A stretch of 6,094 nt of DNA, taken from the NCBI GenBank assembly GCA_018894445.1, contig JAHIPJ010000057.1, positions 1 to 6,094 of the forward strand, in the 5' to 3' direction. The stretch comes from Actinomycetota bacterium. GTDB lineage: Bacteria; Actinomycetota; Humimicrobiia; Humimicrobiales; Humimicrobiaceae. Numbering within the stretch: position 1 is the stretch's first letter; each line of letters starts with the position of its first letter. Made by a program: the position numbers and the translations under genes. This document shows, piece after piece, positions 5,093 to 6,094 of the stretch. The notes under the pieces were generated by a model that saw only the letters and a list, made by a program, of their open reading frames with translations, was not told where the DNA came from and searched no databases.

Positions 5093-5812
5093 CTAAATTA
5101 ATTGCTTCTGCTTGAAGCTAAAGTATCCGCCTTCTGCAACAATAATATGATCGAGGACACTTATTCCCATAATACTGCAGGATTTACATAACCTATTCGT
5201 TATCTCAATATCATCCGAAGAAGGTTCGGGGTCGCCGCTGGGGTGATTGTGTATAAATATAACCGAAGCTGCCGACTCTTTAATTATCGGTTTTATTACT
5301 TCTCTTGGATGGACTATGGATGATGTCAAGGATCCCATCGAGATCAGAACTTCCTTTATTATCTTATTTTTTATATCCAGAAGAAGAACTATAAACTGTT
5401 CCTTCTTTAAATCCTTAAGAAGCGGAATATAGTAATTTGCCACTTCTTCACTGCACCTGAAACTTTTATTATTTCCATTTTTCTCGGAGATTGCCCTCTT
5501 ACCCAGCTCAAGTGCAGCCATTACCTGGGCTGTCTTTGCTCTTCCGATTCCGTTAATTTTTAAAAACTCTGGCAGTGACAAATCCATTAGATTTTTTAAG
5601 CTGCTATATTCAGTCAGTATTTTTTTAGCCAGATCAAGAGCAGAAAATTTTTCTTTACTGTTCCCTACTCCTGTTCTAAGTATTATCGCTAAAAGTTCAC
5701 AATCAGAAAGATATTCAGGTCCTTTCTTGATAAGTTTTTCTCTGGGCCTTTCGAGCTCAGGCCACTTGTTGATTGGTAGATAATTTGTTTCCGCCCTGTA
5801 ATGATTCTTCAA
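5093..5812 (-). CDS. radC: RadC family JAB/MPN-domain protein
   Basis: 239 residues, normal RadC length. RadC was named for a DNA-repair phenotype later disputed; its cellular role is unclear, although the fold is that of a JAMM metalloprotease. The N-terminal part (25-110) includes REKLIKKGPEYLSDCELLAI and a helix-hairpin-helix (LKINGIGRAKTAQVMAALELG, 84-104). The C-terminal JAB domain carries the zinc motif H188-N-H190-PSGDPEPSS-D201 with the preceding VHPREVIKPIIKESAASVIF block, so metal ligands are intact. The C-terminus VLDHIIVAEGGYFSF fits the family, so the gene is probably complete despite the IS remnant after it. The start is TTG (5810-5812) with GAGGA 7-8 nt upstream. It has its own promoter. 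Confidence 0.95.
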   Translation of the reverse strand: MKNHYRAETNYLPINKWPELERPREKLIKKGPEYLSDCELLAIILRTGVGNSKEKFSALDLAKKILTEYSSLKNLMDLSLPEFLKINGIGRAKTAQVMAALELGKRAISEKNGNNKSFRCSEEVANYYIPLLKDLKKEQFIVLLLDIKNKIIKEVLISMGSLTSSIVHPREVIKPIIKESAASVIFIHNHPSGDPEPSSDDIEITNRLCKSCSIMGISVLDHIIVAEGGYFSFKQKQLI

Positions 5813-5851
5813 AATGTCTTCCTCTATAAATTTTCATATTAAATAAAAATA

Positions 5852-5880
5852 ATTGTAGCTTATTTATGCATTTATGTAAA
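5852..5880 (-). promoter_or_regulatory. radC promoter
   Basis: On the minus strand TTTACA (5875-5880) and TACAAT (5852-5857), each one base from consensus, are separated by exactly 17 bp. The predicted leader to the TTG is about 33 nt. It is divergent from the antitoxin promoter about 30 bp away. Confidence 0.6.
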
Positions 5881-5909
5881 TATATAAATAATAAAACTAA
5901 TAACTTCCT

Positions 5910-5938
5910 TTGACATATGGTACTAAATTTAGTACCAT
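5910..5938 (+). promoter_or_regulatory. Antitoxin gene promoter
   Basis: A perfect TTGACA (5910-5915), 17 bp, then TACCAT (5933-5938). The weak -10 box lies in the right arm of the palindrome, so a repressor bound there would block RNA polymerase. Confidence 0.55.
5917..5938. promoter_or_regulatory. 22-bp perfect palindrome, probable autoregulatory operator
   Basis: The arms ATGGTACTAAA and TTTAGTACCAT are exact complements with no spacer. The site covers the spacer and -10 box of the antitoxin promoter. Phd/YefM antitoxins bind palindromes (TGTACA cores in E. coli YefM) and repress their own operon with the toxin as co-repressor; the GTAC-containing arms fit this. The role here is inferred from position. 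Confidence 0.65.
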
Positions 5939-5956
5939 TTATTTTGGTGATGTAAA

Positions 5957-6094
5957 ATGAATACAATTTCAGCAAGTAAAGCAAGAGATAATCTATATAA
6001 AATTCTCGATGAAGTAAAAAACGGTCTAAAAAGTTATACAATTACTTTAAGAGGTGAGGCTCAGGCAGTAGTAATCAATCCTGAAGAATTAGAA
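5957..6094 (+). CDS. Phd/YefM-type antitoxin, N-terminal fragment (runs off window)
   Basis: 46 codons up to the window edge, starting MNTISASKARDNLYKILDEV. This is the Phd/YefM N-terminal DNA-binding domain: the S-x-x-x-A-R-x-x-(L/F) helix, then a strand pair with the characteristic ITLRGEAQAVVINPEELE (a glycine turn followed by A-V-V-I/L-x-P-E/x-E-L/x). Such proteins neutralise a toxin, usually RelE/ParE/YoeB- or Doc-like, through a flexible C-terminus and repress their own promoter. The toxin gene is expected just downstream, outside the window. GGTGA about 6 nt before the ATG is the ribosome-binding site. The promoter and palindrome immediately upstream support autoregulation. Confidence 0.85.
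   Translation, partial: MNTISASKARDNLYKILDEVKNGLKSYTITLRGEAQAVVINPEELE

Noticed and set aside
5757..6041. 94-codon minus-strand open frame overlapping the start of radC and the antitoxin gene
   Set aside because: It covers two promoters, the operator and the antitoxin start, overlaps the radC start in another frame, and its Leu/Tyr/Phe-rich translation looks like AT-rich noise.

Overview
The window is AT-rich, bacterial and mostly chromosomal housekeeping sequence, with mobile or accessory DNA at both ends. The sequence does not fix the lineage. Class A (bacterial-type) RNase P RNA, the order nif3 / C4 zinc-ribbon coiled-coil gene / RNase HI / rnpB, and a PGI/PMI-like SIS protein next door recall Actinobacteria-like or other deep-branching anaerobic lineages. 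The low GC content argues against a classical actinobacterium, so an uncultured low-GC lineage is the best guess and is an inference only.

Left edge (1-670): an apparently intact IS200/IS605 Y1 transposase (tnpA) reads on the minus strand. It is followed 17 bp later by the start of an unidentified ORF that leaves the window. Upstream of tnpA is an AT-rich leader with repeated TATCTAATA / TATTAGATA blocks that can form alternative hairpins. Further out is a GC-rich hairpin resembling the right end of a tnpB-type element.

Centre (690-3533, minus strand): nif3, a zinc-ribbon coiled-coil gene and an RNase HI gene lie with an 8-bp overlap and then no gap, which indicates one translationally coupled operon. 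rnpB follows with its own promoter and a perfect 10-bp P1 helix that fixes both RNA ends (749-1124). Nif3 is a metal-binding protein of uncertain biochemical role. RNase HI removes RNA from RNA-DNA hybrids and RNase P RNA matures tRNA 5' ends, so the cluster leans towards nucleic-acid housekeeping.

Divergent gene (3605-4771, plus): a SIS-domain protein of the bifunctional phosphoglucose/phosphomannose isomerase type, with a near-consensus promoter. It keeps the SIS motifs and the active-site histidine region but appears to lack the catalytic glutamate.

Right part: a CAU-anticodon tRNA (4795-4871, minus, CCA encoded, good promoter), a solitary insertion-sequence end with two 19-bp repeats and a transposase C-terminal remnant (about 4957-5092), and radC (5093-5812, minus). 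At the edge is the start of a Phd/YefM-type antitoxin gene whose promoter carries a perfect 22-bp palindrome (5917-5938), probably its autoregulatory operator; the expected toxin lies outside. I found no CRISPR array, phage genes or clear new defence system.
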